Shown here: piece after piece, positions 48,199-58,266 of the stretch
Layout of the letters: every line of letters begins with the position of its first letter
Position numbering within the stretch: position 1 is the first letter of the stretch
DNA from: Alphaproteobacteria bacterium
GTDB lineage: Bacteria; Pseudomonadota; Alphaproteobacteria; Sphingomonadales; Sphingomonadaceae
Length of the DNA: 64,000 bases
Direction of reading: 5' to 3'
NCBI GenBank assembly: GCA_018823905.1
Contig: JAHJHL010000159.1
Span: 1-64,000 of the forward strand
Notes under the pieces: model-generated
What the model saw: the letters and a program-made list of their open reading frames with translations, nothing else
What the model was told of the DNA's origin: nothing
Databases searched by the model: none
Translations under genes and position numbers: made by a program

Positions 48199-48740
48199 GA
48201 CGCGCCTCCGTCGCTGCGCCCGATGCTCAGAACGCGCGGGTCGATCCGGAGCGGGCCGCGTGCGATGGCATCGAGATTGACCGAAAAGCTGAGACTGGCC
48301 GCGCGTTCGTTCATGCAAAACATCGCACCATAAATGCAGGCCGCGTCATCGTCGGTGATGGTCAGGACCGGGCGACCGCGAACCCACGCGATCAATTTTT
48401 GCCGGTCGGGAACGGGCATGCGGCCCATAAACAGGATGTCGCAGTCGTTACGACCGGTGACCGCCGTAGTGCTGATGCGCCGCACCAGAACGGTCCCGCG
48501 GCCGGGGACGCCGGGCGCCAGACGGTTGGTCAGCCGCGGCGTTCCGACCACGCACATGACACGAATGGTCTCCGCTGAACCCGTCGGCCACCACACATAG
48601 CTGGCGATGCCGCCAACCATCCGGTTGACCGCGCGAGCCATGCCATCCTCGTTATCATCGACGATCGTCTGGCTTGCGGCCTGGGCCGACATCTGGGGCG
48701 TCGTCAGCGACGCGCCAATCAGAAACAGCGATGCCAGCAC
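48195..48740 (-). CDS. YfiR family periplasmic protein (DUF4154-like)
   Basis: Signal peptide; ASYVWWPTGSAETIRVMCVVGTPRL, GRPVLTITDDDAAC, MFCMNERAASLSFSVNLDAIARGPLRIDPRVLSIGR; ATGA-type 4-bp overlap with the DGC. Confidence 0.85.
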   Translation of the reverse strand: MLASLFLIGASLTTPQMSAQAASQTIVDDNEDGMARAVNRMVGGIASYVWWPTGSAETIRVMCVVGTPRLTNRLAPGVPGRGTVLVRRISTTAVTGRNDCDILFMGRMPVPDRQKLIAWVRGRPVLTITDDDAACIYGAMFCMNERAASLSFSVNLDAIARGPLRIDPRVLSIGRSDGGAS

Positions 48741-48880
48741 CTTGCAGCGACCCCCAACTGCGCTTGACCCTAGTCTGCCCCAGCGCGGGGGTGTCCGCTA
48801 GTCAAAAGGATTGGAAAGTCAATGAAAAGTGACGTCATGCGGCCATTTGGCAACAGTTCGGCGCGGGGTGCGCGCGCCGC

Positions 48881-49417
48881 CTATTCGGGGCGCAGCCGGT
48901 CGGCAAACCCCTTGCGCAGTTTCGCCAGCTTCGGCGGGATAACCGCCATGCAATAGGGATTGCGCTGGCCTTCGCCGTCCCAATAGGATTGGTGGTAATC
49001 CTCGGCCGGGTACCAGGTGGACGCCGGCTCGATCATCGTGACGATCGGCGCCGACCAATCTGCCTGCGCCCGCTCGATTGCGGCGCGCGCGGCGTCGCCT
49101 TGCGGGGCATCAAGTGGAAACAGCGCGCTGCGATACTGGGTGCCGACGTCGTTACCCTGGCGGTTCAGCGTTGTCGGGTCGTGCGTCGCGAAATGGACGT
49201 CAAGCAGGTCGTCGTAGCTGATGACCGTTGGATCAAAGGTGATACGGATCGCCTCGGCATGGCCCGTATCGCCGCCACACACCTGCTTATAGGTTGGATC
49301 GGCGACCTGACCGCCGATATAGCCGCTTTCGACGCGCTCGACGCCCGCCAGCGATTGGAACACCGCCTCGGTGCACCAGAAGCAGCCTCCGGCGAAAATG
49401 GCGGTTTCGTGGGTCAT
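48881..49417 (-). CDS. msrA: Peptide-methionine (S)-S-oxide reductase MsrA
   Basis: [49 protein letters not shown]. Confidence 0.97.
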   Translation of the reverse strand: MTHETAIFAGGCFWCTEAVFQSLAGVERVESGYIGGQVADPTYKQVCGGDTGHAEAIRITFDPTVISYDDLLDVHFATHDPTTLNRQGNDVGTQYRSALFPLDAPQGDAARAAIERAQADWSAPIVTMIEPASTWYPAEDYHQSYWDGEGQRNPYCMAVIPPKLAKLRKGFADRLRPE

Positions 49418-49471
49418 TGGGTCGATCCTTGGTCGGGGGAGGGGAGTTTTACAGATAGGAAGCGACGGCGG

Positions 49472-50470
49472 CTATTCCAAGGGCGGCGGTGCGTCGATCA
49501 GTGGCGGATGCAGCGGCTGGTCCGATGCGCGCGCCGCAGCGATCAGCGCGGCTTCGGCTTCGAGCGAAGCGACGCGGTCGCGCCAACCCGGATGCGTCCC
49601 GGCCTGGAACAGCGGTCGCCCCTTGCGCTGACCGAAAGCGGTCCAGAAACGTGCCGCGGCCGCGGGGTCGTAACCCGCGCCGGCGAGTAGCCAAACCGAC
49701 AATCGGTCGGCCTCGACCTCGGTCTGCTTGAACAGCCGCGCGCTGCGCCCGAACTGTTTGCCCAGCCCGCGATCGACCCCGGCGGCATCAAGCCGCGCGC
49801 GATGGCGCAGGATATTGTGCGCCAGCTCGTGCGCGATCGCCGCGGCCAGTTCGTCGTCATCATTGGCAAATTGGGCTAATCCTTGATTGACCAGCACCAT
49901 CCGGCCATCGGCAACCGCGCCCGCCTTGGCGTCCGCTTCGACGCGGAAATCGCTGACGCATCCGGCGACGGGGGTGAGTGTAAACGCGCCTGTATCGCCC
50001 GTGTCGAGCGCGAGCGGAGCGGAGGGCGGAAGGGCGGCAAGCCATGTTTCAATCGCGGTGATCCGGGCAAAGGGGTGCGTATCGGCGCCTTCGGGGACGG
50101 CGCTGCCCTGCATCCCGGTAACCGCCGCACCGACGCGTAAGCCCGCATTCGCCGCGGGCGACGCCGGGGCTAACGCAGCGAGAAAAGGCGCGTCTCGGTC
50201 GGTGGCACCATAGACGGCAATCGCCTCCGCCCGCCGATCCGCATCGTAAAGCCTGGGATCGCCCCAGACCCAGCCGAATTGCGGCTGCTGCACCGGACAC
50301 CACGCGGCGTTGGCGGTGGTCAGGCGAAAGCCGATCGCCGCGACGCGCGCCTCCAGCGCCGCGAGCGCCGCATAGGGCGACGGATCGGCGGGCGCCGCGG
50401 CACCCGCTGGCCCGGCGGCGAGCAGCGACACGAAGGCAATAAAGGCGGAGGCGCGGTGCAACATCGGCAT
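49472..50470 (-). CDS. M48 family metalloprotease, periplasmic
   Basis: Signal peptide; AAAIAHELAHNILRHRAR HExxH; EVEADRLSVWLLAGAGYDP; PDZ-like SPAANAGLRVGAAV. Confidence 0.88.
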   Translation of the reverse strand: MPMLHRASAFIAFVSLLAAGPAGAAAPADPSPYAALAALEARVAAIGFRLTTANAAWCPVQQPQFGWVWGDPRLYDADRRAEAIAVYGATDRDAPFLAALAPASPAANAGLRVGAAVTGMQGSAVPEGADTHPFARITAIETWLAALPPSAPLALDTGDTGAFTLTPVAGCVSDFRVEADAKAGAVADGRMVLVNQGLAQFANDDDELAAAIAHELAHNILRHRARLDAAGVDRGLGKQFGRSARLFKQTEVEADRLSVWLLAGAGYDPAAAARFWTAFGQRKGRPLFQAGTHPGWRDRVASLEAEAALIAAARASDQPLHPPLIDAPPPLE

Positions 50471-50567
50471 CGCTTATCAACGCGCGCCTGTCACGGCCAT
50501 GAATTTCCCCGCCCAGGACGCGCCCGCCTCTTGCCTATGACCGGGCAAGCGCCGATAGGGCGGGGCG

Positions 50568-51617
50568 ATGACGAACGCCGCTACCCTGTCCTCGCCCGCC
50601 GCCCGCCAACCCCGCCCCGCCGCGCTCGCACGCTGGCTTTGGGCCGTCGCCTTGCTGGTGGTCATCGTGGTCGGGGTCGGCGGGATCACCCGCCTGACCG
50701 AATCGGGGCTGTCGATCACCGAATGGCGTCCGGTATCGGGGGTGCTGCCGCCGCTGAACGAGGCCGACTGGATCGCGGAATTCGAGAAATACAAGCAGAT
50801 CCCCGAATATAAGGAGATCAACCTCGGCATGACGCTGGCCGGGTTCAAGGCGATCTTTTTCTGGGAATGGCTGCACCGCATTCTCGGCCGCGTGGTCGGC
50901 ATGGCGATGATCGTGCCGCTGGCGTGGTACGCTTGGCGCCGCGCGATCCCGGCAGGTTATGGCGTGCGGCTGTTCGCGCTGACGTCGCTCGTCGGGCTGC
51001 AGGGCGCGCTCGGCTGGTGGATGGTCGCTTCGGGGCTCGAATATCGCATCGATGTCAGCCATTTCCGCCTTGCGGCGCATTTGTTGACTGCACTGTTCTT
51101 GCTTGCCGGTCTGGTCTGGACGGCGCGTGACCTTGATGCCTTGGCGCGTGACCCGTCGGCGCGGCCCGCGCGGCTGACCGGCGGCGGCATTGCGGTGATC
51201 GCCATCCTGTTCATCCAATTGTTGCTTGGCGCGTGGGTCGCGGGGCTCAACGCGGGATTTGTCGCCAGCAGCTGGCCGCTGATGAACGATCATTTCGTGC
51301 CCGAAGGCATCGACTGGGCAGGGGGAGCATGGTTGGCGCTGACAAACGATTCCTTCCTGATCCATTTCCTGCATCGCTGGTGGTCGTGGATTGCGGCGCT
51401 GGCGCTGTTGCTGCTCGCGCGCGGTTTGTCGCGGTTCGGGGCAAAGCGTGAAGCCTCGCTGCTGATCGCGGTGGTCGCGGTGCAGATGCTGCTCGGTATC
51501 TGGACCGTCGTGTCGGGGGTGTCGATGTGGGTCGCCGTCGCGCATCAGGTAGTGGGGGCGATCCTCGTTGCTATCGCCGCCGCGGCGCTGCACCGGCTGG
51601 GGCGCACCGCCCAATGA
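50568..51617 (+). CDS. ctaA: Heme A synthase (COX15/CtaA family)
   Basis: GGITRLTESGLSITEWRPVSGVLPPL, FKAIFFWEWLHRILGR, FLIHFLHRWWSW. Confidence 0.95.
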   Translation: MTNAATLSSPAARQPRPAALARWLWAVALLVVIVVGVGGITRLTESGLSITEWRPVSGVLPPLNEADWIAEFEKYKQIPEYKEINLGMTLAGFKAIFFWEWLHRILGRVVGMAMIVPLAWYAWRRAIPAGYGVRLFALTSLVGLQGALGWWMVASGLEYRIDVSHFRLAAHLLTALFLLAGLVWTARDLDALARDPSARPARLTGGGIAVIAILFIQLLLGAWVAGLNAGFVASSWPLMNDHFVPEGIDWAGGAWLALTNDSFLIHFLHRWWSWIAALALLLLARGLSRFGAKREASLLIAVVAVQMLLGIWTVVSGVSMWVAVAHQVVGAILVAIAAAALHRLGRTAQ

Positions 51618-52417
51618 TGCTGATCGGCGGTCTCGGCGGCGCGCTGCTGCTGATCGCTCAACCCTTGCCCGGCGAAGGCGCTGCGCCGCTCGCGCAGGGC
51701 ATGGCGCAGGTCCAGTTCGCTCCGCCCCTCGATCGCCCGATGACCTATCGCGTCACGACACGCCGCATCGGCCGCGACGGGTCGCTGATCAATTTCTCGC
51801 TGGTCTATGCGCTGCAATGGCAGTGGATCGGGCGTGGCTATCAGCTGCGATCGGTCTTGCAACGGATCGATTCGGACGCCCCGCCCGCGGTCACCCACGC
51901 GCTGACGCTGATGCTCCAACCGTTGATCGGTGAAGAACTCGTCTATCTTGTTGCCCCTGACGGCAGCCGTATCGATCTGGTAGATCCCGAAGGCCTGTGG
52001 GAGCGGGCGACGGCGCGGATCGAGACCGCCGCCGCCGATGATGGGCGTGCCGAGGCCCGGCAGCTGGCACAGCTGATCGCAGCACTGTCAGAGGCTGAAC
52101 GCGACCGGTTGACGACCGCCGATGTACGCGCGCTCGTTGCCCCTGCGAATGTCGCGATCCCTCTCTCGGCAGCGCGTGAGGGCTCGAGCGTGTCGATTTC
52201 GCACGACGGGACACGACGTACAATCGCCAAGGTTGAGCATAGTTCGGCGGCAGCCGGGGGCCGCACCCCGCCCCTCGAAATCGATCATCTTTGGACCATC
52301 GATACCGTCACTGGACTGTTGTTGCAGGAACGGCGACAAAGCTGGATTATCGACGCCGATGGCAGCGGACGGACACTGGTTGAAGAACGGGTGCGGGCGC
52401 TCGAGGGTGCTCCGTAA
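51614..52417 (+). CDS. Hypothetical exported protein, translationally coupled to ctaA
   Basis: ATGA overlap with ctaA; N-terminal hydrophobic signal; consistent ORF. Confidence 0.7.
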   Translation: MMLIGGLGGALLLIAQPLPGEGAAPLAQGMAQVQFAPPLDRPMTYRVTTRRIGRDGSLINFSLVYALQWQWIGRGYQLRSVLQRIDSDAPPAVTHALTLMLQPLIGEELVYLVAPDGSRIDLVDPEGLWERATARIETAAADDGRAEARQLAQLIAALSEAERDRLTTADVRALVAPANVAIPLSAAREGSSVSISHDGTRRTIAKVEHSSAAAGGRTPPLEIDHLWTIDTVTGLLLQERRQSWIIDADGSGRTLVEERVRALEGAP

Positions 52418-52423
52418 AACTCA

Positions 52424-52439
52424 GGGTATCATAATACCC
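52424..52439. other. Short hairpin GGGTAT-CATA-ATACCC after the ctaA-linked gene
   Basis: Perfect 6-bp stem with 4-nt loop; no T-run, so role unclear. Confidence 0.4.
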
Positions 52440-52596
52440 GTCAGCAAAGCCGCGATCTGCTTGACTTTCCGCCCGCTTGGCGTCATTGGCCCGCTCCGAA
52501 GCGCCGCTGCGTCCCTCGTGGATCAGGCGGCGCGGTTTGTTTCGGGCCGTGGGGCATTGCTCCATCGCCCAGTCCCTATCTGTCAAGGAGCGTGCC

Positions 52597-53079
52597 ATGA
52601 TGAAGGCGCTGACCAAGACGACCGTATCGGCGAACGCTGCCACGGTCGAAAAGAAATGGGTGCTGATCGACGCCGAGGGTCTCGTTGTGGGCCGCGTTGC
52701 ATCGATCATCGCCAGCATCCTGCGCGGCAAGCATAAGCCGAGCTTTACCCCCCACGTCGATTGCGGTGACAATGTCATTGTCATCAACGCAGAGAAGGTG
52801 GCGTTCACCGGCAAGAAATTGCAGGACAAGCGGTACTACAAGCACACCGGCTATGCCGGCGGCATCAAGGAAACCAGCCCCGCGAAGATCCTCGAAGGCC
52901 GTTTCCCCGAGCGCGTGCTCGAAAAGGCCATCGAACGCATGATCCCGCGTGGTCCGCTCGGCCGCCAGCAGATGCGCAACCTGCGCATTTTCGCCGGCAG
53001 CGAACATCCGCATGAAGGGCAGAGCCCCGAAGTGATCGACGTCGCGTCGATGAACCGCAAGAACAAGGTGGGTGCATAA
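52597..53079 (+). CDS. rplM: 50S ribosomal protein L13
   Basis: [50 protein letters not shown]. Confidence 0.98.
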   Translation: MMKALTKTTVSANAATVEKKWVLIDAEGLVVGRVASIIASILRGKHKPSFTPHVDCGDNVIVINAEKVAFTGKKLQDKRYYKHTGYAGGIKETSPAKILEGRFPERVLEKAIERMIPRGPLGRQQMRNLRIFAGSEHPHEGQSPEVIDVASMNRKNKVGA

Positions 53080-53576
53080 TGGCTGACGAACAGACCATGA
53101 CCGATCTCAAGGACCTCGGCGGCGCCGTTGAAGGCACTGTCGCAGCTCCGGTCTCGACCACGCCGCTGCGTGAGAAGATCGTCGATAAGCAGGGCCGCGC
53201 TTATGCGACCGGTCGCCGCAAGGACGCGGTTGCCCGCGTGTGGCTGAAGCCCGGCACGGGCAAGATCACGATCAACGGCCGCGACCAGGAAGTGTATTTC
53301 GCACGTCCGACGCTGCGCCTCGTGATCAACCAGCCCTTCGGCCTGACCGATCGCATCGGCAGCTATGACATTGTCGCTACCGTCAAGGGCGGCGGCCTTT
53401 CGGGCCAGGCGGGCGCCGTGCTGCATGGTATCTCGCAGGCGTTGACCCGCATGGAACCTGCGCTGCGCGGCGTCGTCAAGACCGCCGGCTTCCTGACTCG
53501 CGACAGCCGCACCGTCGAGCGTAAGAAGTACGGCAAGGCCAAGGCCCGCCGCAGCTTCCAGTTCTCGAAGCGTTAA
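53079..53576 (+). CDS. rpsI: 30S ribosomal protein S9
   Basis: [28 protein letters not shown]-terminal [14 protein letters not shown] coupling to rplM. Confidence 0.98.
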   Translation: MADEQTMTDLKDLGGAVEGTVAAPVSTTPLREKIVDKQGRAYATGRRKDAVARVWLKPGTGKITINGRDQEVYFARPTLRLVINQPFGLTDRIGSYDIVATVKGGGLSGQAGAVLHGISQALTRMEPALRGVVKTAGFLTRDSRTVERKKYGKAKARRSFQFSKR

Positions 53577-53610
53577 ACGACTTTCCTCGATCGACGGATC
53601 GGGAAACGGG

Positions 53611-53641
53611 AAGGGCGGTCCAGCGATGGACCGCCCTTTTT
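53611..53641 (+). terminator. Rho-independent terminator after rplM-rpsI
   Basis: GGGCGGTCCA-GCGA-TGGACCGCCC followed by TTTTT. Confidence 0.93.
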
Positions 53642-53723
53642 GCATGGCGCGGCGATGGCGGTAGGATGCAACATCCGGGTCGCGGGCAGCGTTGCGGATA
53701 CTCCAGTATGAAAGGATTATCCC

Positions 53724-54284
53724 ATGGCAAACGCCGAGCCGCTCGTCTCGCACCGCATTCTCATCATGGCCACCGACGGCTTCGAGCAATCCGAACTTGA
53801 GGTGCCGCTTGAACGGCTCCAGGTGGTGGGCGCAGAGGTCGACATCGCGTCGCTCAAATCGGGCGACATTACCGGCTGGGACGGCGATGATTGGGGCGAC
53901 GACGTCGAGGTCGATCTGAAGATCAGCGACGTCAAAATCGATGATTATGCCGCGCTCGTGCTGCCCGGCGGTCAGATCAACCCGGACTTATTGCGCGTCG
54001 ATGATGCCGCGGTCGCGCTAATCCGCGACTTCGACGCCGCGGGCAAACCCGTCGCCGCTATATGCCACGCGCCTTGGCTGTTGATTGAGGCGGGGCTGGC
54101 CAAGGGCAAGCGCCTGACCAGTTACAAGTCGATCCGCACCGACGTGACAAACGCGGGCGCCGATTTTGTTGACGAAGCGGTCGTGGTCGATGGCAATATC
54201 ATTACTAGCCGCTGTCCCGACGATCTCCCCGCCTTTTGCGATGCGATCATCAAAGCTGTCGCTGAGAGTCGGGTTGAAGCCTAG
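53724..54284 (+). CDS. DJ-1/PfpI family protein (protease I-like deglycase)
   Basis: ILIMATDGFEQSELEVPLERL, ALVLPGGQINPDLLR, VAAICHAPWLLIEAGLAKGKRLT (nucleophile Cys). Confidence 0.93.
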   Translation: MANAEPLVSHRILIMATDGFEQSELEVPLERLQVVGAEVDIASLKSGDITGWDGDDWGDDVEVDLKISDVKIDDYAALVLPGGQINPDLLRVDDAAVALIRDFDAAGKPVAAICHAPWLLIEAGLAKGKRLTSYKSIRTDVTNAGADFVDEAVVVDGNIITSRCPDDLPAFCDAIIKAVAESRVEA

Positions 54285-54295
54285 TTAATCGAGCG

Positions 54296-55336
54296 TCAGA
54301 GTAAATCCAGACTCCCCAGCGCCAGCGCCTGCCGCGCTGGCCGCTCGGCCATCACCGCAAACATTTCGTCACCGCGGTCGGTGCGCTCGACGTTCATCGA
54401 TGCAAAGACGGCCATGAAATAGCCGCTGAGCGCGCCGACGCGGTAATCGTCCCATAGCGCCGCCGCGTCTGGCTCGACGCCCCGCGCTGTCAATGCCGCC
54501 AGCCAATGATCGAAAGCCGGACGGTCGGCGGCGGCGCGCTCGAACGGGTCGGCGATGCTGGTGCCGACCAGATAGGCAAGGTCTGTCGCCCCGCTGCCGC
54601 GCCCCAGCGTCTGCCAGTCGACGAGCCAGCAGGCATCGCCATCGGGGGCGAACAGGATATTGTCGATGCGAAGGTCGCCATGGACCAGCGTCCGTGCCGC
54701 GGGTTCGCGCGACAGATAGGCGTCGAGGCTGGCGACAATGCCCGCACCGACGTCGAGAATTTCGGGCGCGAGGCGCGCGGCATAACGCTCGCGAAATCCC
54801 AGATAGAGCTGCGGGAACAGTGCGCGGACCAAGTCGCCATTGTCGCGTGCAAGCCAAGGCAGCTGCGCGAGGCGCGGATCGTTCCAGAGGTAGGCATGGA
54901 GAGTGGCCGCCGCTTCGATGCACGGCACGAGACCGGTGAGGCCAAGCCCCGCAAGTTGGTCGCCCTGCCGCGCCGGGGCGAGGTCGGACAGGATCAGGAT
55001 GAAGTCGACCTCGTCTTCGGCAATCTCCGAATGGTGGCAGCGCGGTGCCGGAACCCCGCTCGCGGCGGCGAGCTCGCGGTACCAGCTGACCTCTTTGACA
55101 TAGGTGCCGGTGAGCTTGGCAATGTTGCGGCTCGCCTCGTCATGGCTCGGGCATTTGGCGATGACGGTCGCGGGGGCGTCGGTCCCGGCCTGCCAGCCGA
55201 GCATCAGGCGGTAGCTGTCGCACATCTGGCCAGTGCCGACCTGGGTCGCGGTGAAACCCTTGAGCCGTCCCGACTGCCCAAGCACGGCGCCGAGCCAGTC
55301 GGCGCTGATCGCCTCGGGCGAGGTCGGAAAGCTCAT
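54296..55336 (-). CDS. Phosphotransferase (APH/choline-kinase-like) family protein
   Basis: RTLVHGDLRIDNILFAPDGDACWLVDWQTLGRGSGATDLAYL (HGDxxxxN and DxD motifs). Confidence 0.9.
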   Translation of the reverse strand: MSFPTSPEAISADWLGAVLGQSGRLKGFTATQVGTGQMCDSYRLMLGWQAGTDAPATVIAKCPSHDEASRNIAKLTGTYVKEVSWYRELAAASGVPAPRCHHSEIAEDEVDFILILSDLAPARQGDQLAGLGLTGLVPCIEAAATLHAYLWNDPRLAQLPWLARDNGDLVRALFPQLYLGFRERYAARLAPEILDVGAGIVASLDAYLSREPAARTLVHGDLRIDNILFAPDGDACWLVDWQTLGRGSGATDLAYLVGTSIADPFERAAADRPAFDHWLAALTARGVEPDAAALWDDYRVGALSGYFMAVFASMNVERTDRGDEMFAVMAERPARQALALGSLDLL

Positions 55337-56421
55337 GCGGCGGGGTCCATCAGCCCGGTTAGGCCCGTCGGCGCGTGCGGGCCGACGAACAATTGTTCGA
55401 GCACACCGATGCCGACATCGGTGCGGTCGCCGTCGTTCAGCTCGGCGCGGACCAGCGCTTGCACGTGCATTGCCAGCGGATTGCCCCACGCCCGTTCGGC
55501 TTCGGACAGGCTGTCGTGTGCGACCTCCAATTCGCCATGATCGAAGCCATGACCCCAGACGGGGTGCGTATAGCCGAGCCCGCTCATCGCGAATAATGGC
55601 CCGCTCGGGGCAAGGGTCAAACGCGTGCTGCCATCAAAATCGGCGGTCAACCCGGTCAGGCGCCGCGTTCCCGGCTGCCATTCGGCGGCAAAGGCCGGAT
55701 CGGCGAAATGGCGTTCAGCACCGTTGCCGCTCACCAGCACCGCGCGGCGATTCCACGCGCTGCCCTCGCCATCGTCATTGCTGTGAAAAAATAGCGAGCG
55801 ATCGGCGAAATTGCATGGCGTCCACAGCCAGAAGAACTGGTGGAAATTGCCTTGCGGTGGCGGTTGCGGTTCGGCGGCGCCGACCGGGCGAATGCCCCAG
55901 CTGCGGTCGCGGGTTCCGGCCCAGTCGGCGCCAAACTCTATCCGCTGCCCATCGGCTGCCAGCCAGCCCGACCAATAGCCGTTCTGGGTCATCCGCGTGT
56001 AATCCATGAACAGCCGCGTGCCGTTGCGGCGGGTGAAGCGGGGTTCCTCGATGGGAAAATGGCGCGCGGTGAAACACAGCTCGCCGGTGAGCGGGCCGTC
56101 GTTTGCGACCACGGTCAGCGTCAACCGCTCGAGCGGTTCGTCGATGCGGATCGTAATGGGACCGACCGCCAGATCGAGCCGCTCGCCCGCCGAGCGGCGG
56201 CTGGCGCGGAGGTTATGCTGCACCCCGTCGATCAGCACGCAGAACGCCGCATCGACGATCCCGAGCTGTGGATAAAATCCCATTGCAGCAGCGAAAAACA
56301 CCGATCCATCGGGCGCATAGCCGTTGAAGAAATAGCGGTCGTAGAAATTGCGGTCGGTGCCCGCGAACGCGATCGGCTCGGCGCTCTGGTGCAGCGGGAA
56401 ATCGTCGCCCTTGGTTAGCAT
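55333..56421 (-). CDS. Conserved hypothetical protein (hydroxysteroid/carotenoid-hydratase-like fold suspected)
   Basis: ATGA overlap with the phosphotransferase gene; DRNFYDRYFFNGYAPDGSVFFAAAMGFYPQLGIVDAAFCVL, RDRSWGIRPVG. Confidence 0.72.
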   Translation of the reverse strand: MLTKGDDFPLHQSAEPIAFAGTDRNFYDRYFFNGYAPDGSVFFAAAMGFYPQLGIVDAAFCVLIDGVQHNLRASRRSAGERLDLAVGPITIRIDEPLERLTLTVVANDGPLTGELCFTARHFPIEEPRFTRRNGTRLFMDYTRMTQNGYWSGWLAADGQRIEFGADWAGTRDRSWGIRPVGAAEPQPPPQGNFHQFFWLWTPCNFADRSLFFHSNDDGEGSAWNRRAVLVSGNGAERHFADPAFAAEWQPGTRRLTGLTADFDGSTRLTLAPSGPLFAMSGLGYTHPVWGHGFDHGELEVAHDSLSEAERAWGNPLAMHVQALVRAELNDGDRTDVGIGVLEQLFVGPHAPTGLTGLMDPAA

Positions 56422-56486
56422 CGTCGTTCCTCATCCCGTTTTTTCTTGCAACCTAACGGGATGGGCAAGGGCGTCAATGGGCGGCG

Positions 56487-57335
56487 TCAATGCACCGGTG
56501 GGTCGACCGGGGGAACGGCGTGGATCGGCGCCACCGGCTCGCCCGGTTGGCGCGGCGGTAGCGCGTCGGTGGGAATGTCGGTGATCTGCATGTCGGGGGT
56601 GGGGACCGCAGCAACGTTGCGGACGCGGACTTCGACCTCGCCATCCTTGATCCGCAGCTCGTTAAAACTTGGCGGGGTCGACCGGATGCGCTGCGACAAG
56701 GTGCCCGCGCCGATCATGCGGATCGGACCCGCGGCGGTCGGAGCGACGAGGTCGAATGCGTCATGAACATGGCCCGTCAGCACCGCGGCGACGCCGCGCG
56801 CCGCCAGCGCTTCCAGCGCGCGCGCGCCGCCGCGGGTTAGGGCGCGCCCTTTCGTCCCGGCCTCGACCAGCGGATGATGCGCGGTGACGAGCGCCGCGGT
56901 GCCACGCGGGAGCGCGTCGATCGCGGTCAGCGTTTTGTCCAATGCATCGCGCGTGACCCAGCCCTTCGACCAGTCGAGCCGCCACTGCGCGCGCGCGGTA
57001 GTCTTGAGCGGCACCACCGCAACATCGGCAAAATCGAGCTCGCGCTCGACCAGCCGCTCGATCCGCCTGATCCGGCGATAGGGCCAGAAAAAGCGCGCGA
57101 ACGGGTTGAAATAGGGCAGATCGTGATTGCCAACCTCGACGGTGACCGGCACGTCAAGCGCCTCGATCCAGTCGCACGCCGCTGCAAACTCGCGGCTACG
57201 GGCGCGCATCGTAAGATCGCCGGTAATCAGCACCGCGTCGGGTTGTTCGCGGCGGACGCATTCGCGGAACCAGTCGAGCGCAGCACGATCCTCGAGTCCG
57301 AAATGCAGGTCGCTGATATGGAACAACCGCGTCAT
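56487..57335 (-). CDS. Metallophosphoesterase
   Basis: RLFHISDLHFGL, DAVLITGDLTMRARSREF, GNHDLPYF, VTAHHPL, VLTGHVHDAF. Confidence 0.95.
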   Translation of the reverse strand: MTRLFHISDLHFGLEDRAALDWFRECVRREQPDAVLITGDLTMRARSREFAAACDWIEALDVPVTVEVGNHDLPYFNPFARFFWPYRRIRRIERLVERELDFADVAVVPLKTTARAQWRLDWSKGWVTRDALDKTLTAIDALPRGTAALVTAHHPLVEAGTKGRALTRGGARALEALAARGVAAVLTGHVHDAFDLVAPTAAGPIRMIGAGTLSQRIRSTPPSFNELRIKDGEVEVRVRNVAAVPTPDMQITDIPTDALPPRQPGEPVAPIHAVPPVDPPVH

Positions 57336-58162
57336 GCCGTCGCGATGAAATCGACCGCGCTGGACCCGAGCGAAAATGTTGCGGGCGACGCCACCTCGTT
57401 CAGTTCGCCATCGAACTCCAGGCTGATCGGCTTCTCGCTCTCCAGCATGATCGTGTCGGCGGTGGTGATCGGCTCGCTCGGCCCGTCACGGAAATCGCCG
57501 CCCAGCCACGCGAGACCGTGGCGCAGCACGTCTCCGGTGCCGTCGGTCAATATGCCGTCGGCGCGGATGCCGGTCGGCGTTGGGGTCAGGATGACCGCCG
57601 GATAGTCTTTACCGTCGGCGCCGACGCGGACGCCAGGGCCGTTCATCATCTCGTCGAGCGCTTCAGGTGCGGCGCGGCTCGCCTCGATGATCCCGTCTTG
57701 CCGCATCGTCTCGCGCACCTCGGCCCAGCGCGTCGCGGGGCCGGCGATGACCGTGATAAAGGCTTCGCGGGCATCGGAGAGGATCGTCGGGATCAGGCTG
57801 CGACGGGCGGTGCTTTGCAAGGCGTCGGTCAAAATCTCCGGCACCGGGCGATCGCCGTGCAGCGCCTTGGACAGCAGGTTGAGCGTCCCGCCGGGCAGCA
57901 CCAGAATCGCGCCGTCCCATCCCGCCGCCTTGGTCGCTGCGGCGTTGATCGTGCCGTCGCCGGTCCACGCCAGCAGCAAGTCGATGCCTTGCCGTTGTAG
58001 TTCGGCGGCATCAGGAATGTCGCCGTCGGGCAGTGCGAACGTGGCTACAAGCGGCGCGCCATTCGCGCGGCAAAGTTCGACGATCTGCTCACGAACGGCT
58101 TCGTCATGGCTGCCGCTCTGAGTGTTGCAGACAAGGGCGGGGCGGGAGAAGGGGCTGGTCAT
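57332..58162 (-). CDS. Diacylglycerol kinase family lipid kinase
   Basis: ALVCNTQSGSHDEAV, LLAWTGDGTINAAATKAAGWDGAILVLPGGTLNLLSKAL; ATGA overlap with the phosphoesterase gene. Confidence 0.88.
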   Translation of the reverse strand: MTSPFSRPALVCNTQSGSHDEAVREQIVELCRANGAPLVATFALPDGDIPDAAELQRQGIDLLLAWTGDGTINAAATKAAGWDGAILVLPGGTLNLLSKALHGDRPVPEILTDALQSTARRSLIPTILSDAREAFITVIAGPATRWAEVRETMRQDGIIEASRAAPEALDEMMNGPGVRVGADGKDYPAVILTPTPTGIRADGILTDGTGDVLRHGLAWLGGDFRDGPSEPITTADTIMLESEKPISLEFDGELNEVASPATFSLGSSAVDFIATA

Positions 58163-58266
58163 CGCCCTGTCCTACGCATGAGGACGAAAAAGGTGGCAGG
58201 TTTCGCCTCGGTTGAGCCGACGTCGGCCGCCTTGTTCAACACCGCGTCGCGCGGTAGGGCTCGACA

